Shown: one piece after another, positions 30,589 through 31,086 of the stretch
Numbering within the stretch: the stretch's first letter is position 1
Layout: each line of letters opens with the position of its first letter
DNA from: a virus
Length of the DNA: 31,086 nucleotides
Direction: 5' to 3' (one strand)
Virus record (IMG/VR): IMGVR_UViG_3300040751_001100
Span: 1-31,086 of that record
Notes under the pieces: model-generated
What the model was told of the DNA's origin: nothing
The model's input: the letters and a program-made list of their open reading frames with translations, nothing else
Databases searched by the model: none
Made by a program: the position numbers and the translations under genes

Positions 30589-30796
30589 GTTTAACTCCAA
30601 ATTTTATGTGTTTGTACCATAGTCGTTCGTGTGCATAATAGAGAATAAATTTAATAATCAAATCAGCAACGAAAACCGCACCAACTGCTTTGGGGGGCAA
30701 TCCAAAATACCATGCTATTACGGCAGTGGTGATCGATGCGATGATTCTCCATGTCACTGCTTTTGCTAAATGTCTACTCTTGGTTACTTCACTCAT
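30581..30796 (-). CDS. DUF2061 family small membrane protein
   Basis: 71 residues. The family pattern is clear: SRHLAKAVTWRIIASITTAVIAWY then ADLIIKFILYYAHERLWYKH. It has two hydrophobic helices (about 16-32 and 38-54) flanked by basic residues, so it is an inner-membrane protein of unknown function found in bacteria and in marine T4-like phages. Its ATG overlaps the polymerase stop as ATGA, placing it directly after DNA polymerase in the same transcript. Confidence 0.85.
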   Translation of the reverse strand: MSEVTKSRHLAKAVTWRIIASITTAVIAWYFGLPPKAVGAVFVADLIIKFILYYAHERLWYKHIKFGVKHV

Positions 30797-31086
30797 CCAA
30801 AAAAACTCTCTAGTGTTGCTCTCTTCTCAGCATCCCATCCTATAGCATTCATGATAGTGCTGATTGGTTCGAGGAATGCTTTATCGAATTGCAGATCATA
30901 ATCAATATATTTTTCTAAGTCAAACTCTTTCGGGAGGGAAGACAAGACACTAAGAACATTTTGCCTAATAGGATTTGGAGTTTTAAGATAACAGAACTTG
31001 ATCTTTTCACCATCTTTGATTGATTCATAACGTTTCTCTAATTTGTGCTGTTTGATCAAATGATTGTAGAGCAGACTACCCCGCAC
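30793..31086 (-). CDS. 43: DNA polymerase gp43-like, C-terminal fragment (5' end outside window)
   Basis: The last 97 codons of a family B polymerase of T4 gp43 type. EKIKFCYLKTPNPIRQNV, EKYIDYDLQFDKAFLEPI and the ending AIGWDAEKRATLESFFG are characteristic of the gp43 thumb and C-terminus; the final residues are those that bind the sliding clamp (a FF-containing tail). The gene continues beyond the right edge, so the first Met seen here is internal. It is the replicative polymerase working with gp41, gp61 and UvsX encoded downstream. Confidence 0.9.
   Translation of the reverse strand: MRGSLLYNHLIKQHKLEKRYESIKDGEKIKFCYLKTPNPIRQNVLSVLSSLPKEFDLEKYIDYDLQFDKAFLEPISTIMNAIGWDAEKRATLESFFG

Noticed and set aside
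30793-31086. Treating the 97-codon frame at the right edge as a complete small gene
   Set aside because: The sequence is the C-terminus of a gp43-type DNA polymerase, so the gene must continue outside the window.

Overview
The window reads as a contiguous piece of a T4-like (T4 superfamily) marine myovirus genome. Evidence: a C-terminal end of a gp43-type DNA polymerase, a UvsX recombinase, a gp41-type DnaB helicase, a gp61-type primase, ThyX and class I ribonucleotide reductase, together with conserved hypothetical families typical of cyanophage/pelagiphage-type T4-like phages. No host photosynthesis genes are present here, so the host cannot be fixed from this window. Every recognised gene lies on the minus strand, so transcription runs from high to low coordinates; genes are tightly packed with many ATGA, TAATG, GTGA or TTGA start/stop overlaps. 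No gene-free stretch exceeds about 110 bases, and I see no tRNA, rRNA, CRISPR array, insertion sequence or integrase.

Layout from right to left (direction of transcription). (1) 31086-25129: replication and recombination block: end of DNA polymerase, DUF2061 membrane protein, a small acidic protein, UvsX, a small protein, gp41 helicase, a 34-residue coiled-coil protein followed by a terminator hairpin, a small protein, an HExxH metallopeptidase, a 407-residue protein with a ParB-like segment, then three small genes. (2) 24974-9255: late/virion block arranged as four units, each headed by an NATAAATA motif like the T4 late promoter: a 480-residue protein and a ligase-like 408-residue protein; a 756-residue fibre and a 92-residue protein; two large modular proteins of 759 and 835 residues; then small structural proteins, an overlapping spanin-like pair and an 842-residue fibre with three LamG-like domains. 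(3) 9164-8829: an isolated coiled-coil/membrane protein. (4) 8832-1: an early-type operon headed by a perfect TTGACA-17-TATAAT promoter: primase, ThyX, NrdA, a glutaredoxin-NrdB fusion, a zinc ribbon protein, a GIY-YIG-type nuclease, and a glycan cassette (TylF-like methyltransferase, sulfotransferase, GT8-like glycosyltransferase, and a two-domain glycosyltransferase/capsule-synthesis protein cut by the left edge).

How it works together: blocks 1 and 4 supply DNA replication, recombination and dNTP/dTMP synthesis; the glycan cassette probably remodels host or virion surface sugars; block 2 makes fibres, lysis proteins and what look like capsid-internal proteins. The most unusual features are: large modular proteins whose modules are separated by repeated acidic (L/I/M)-x-E-(A) linkers resembling T4 prohead-protease sites, next to proteins whose N-termini resemble the T4 capsid targeting sequence; a perfect consensus promoter whose predicted start is exactly the primase ATG (leaderless mRNA); another perfect consensus promoter on the otherwise silent plus strand, pointing antisense into the fibre genes; and a recurring GTG(A/C)GATACT promoter motif in block 1.
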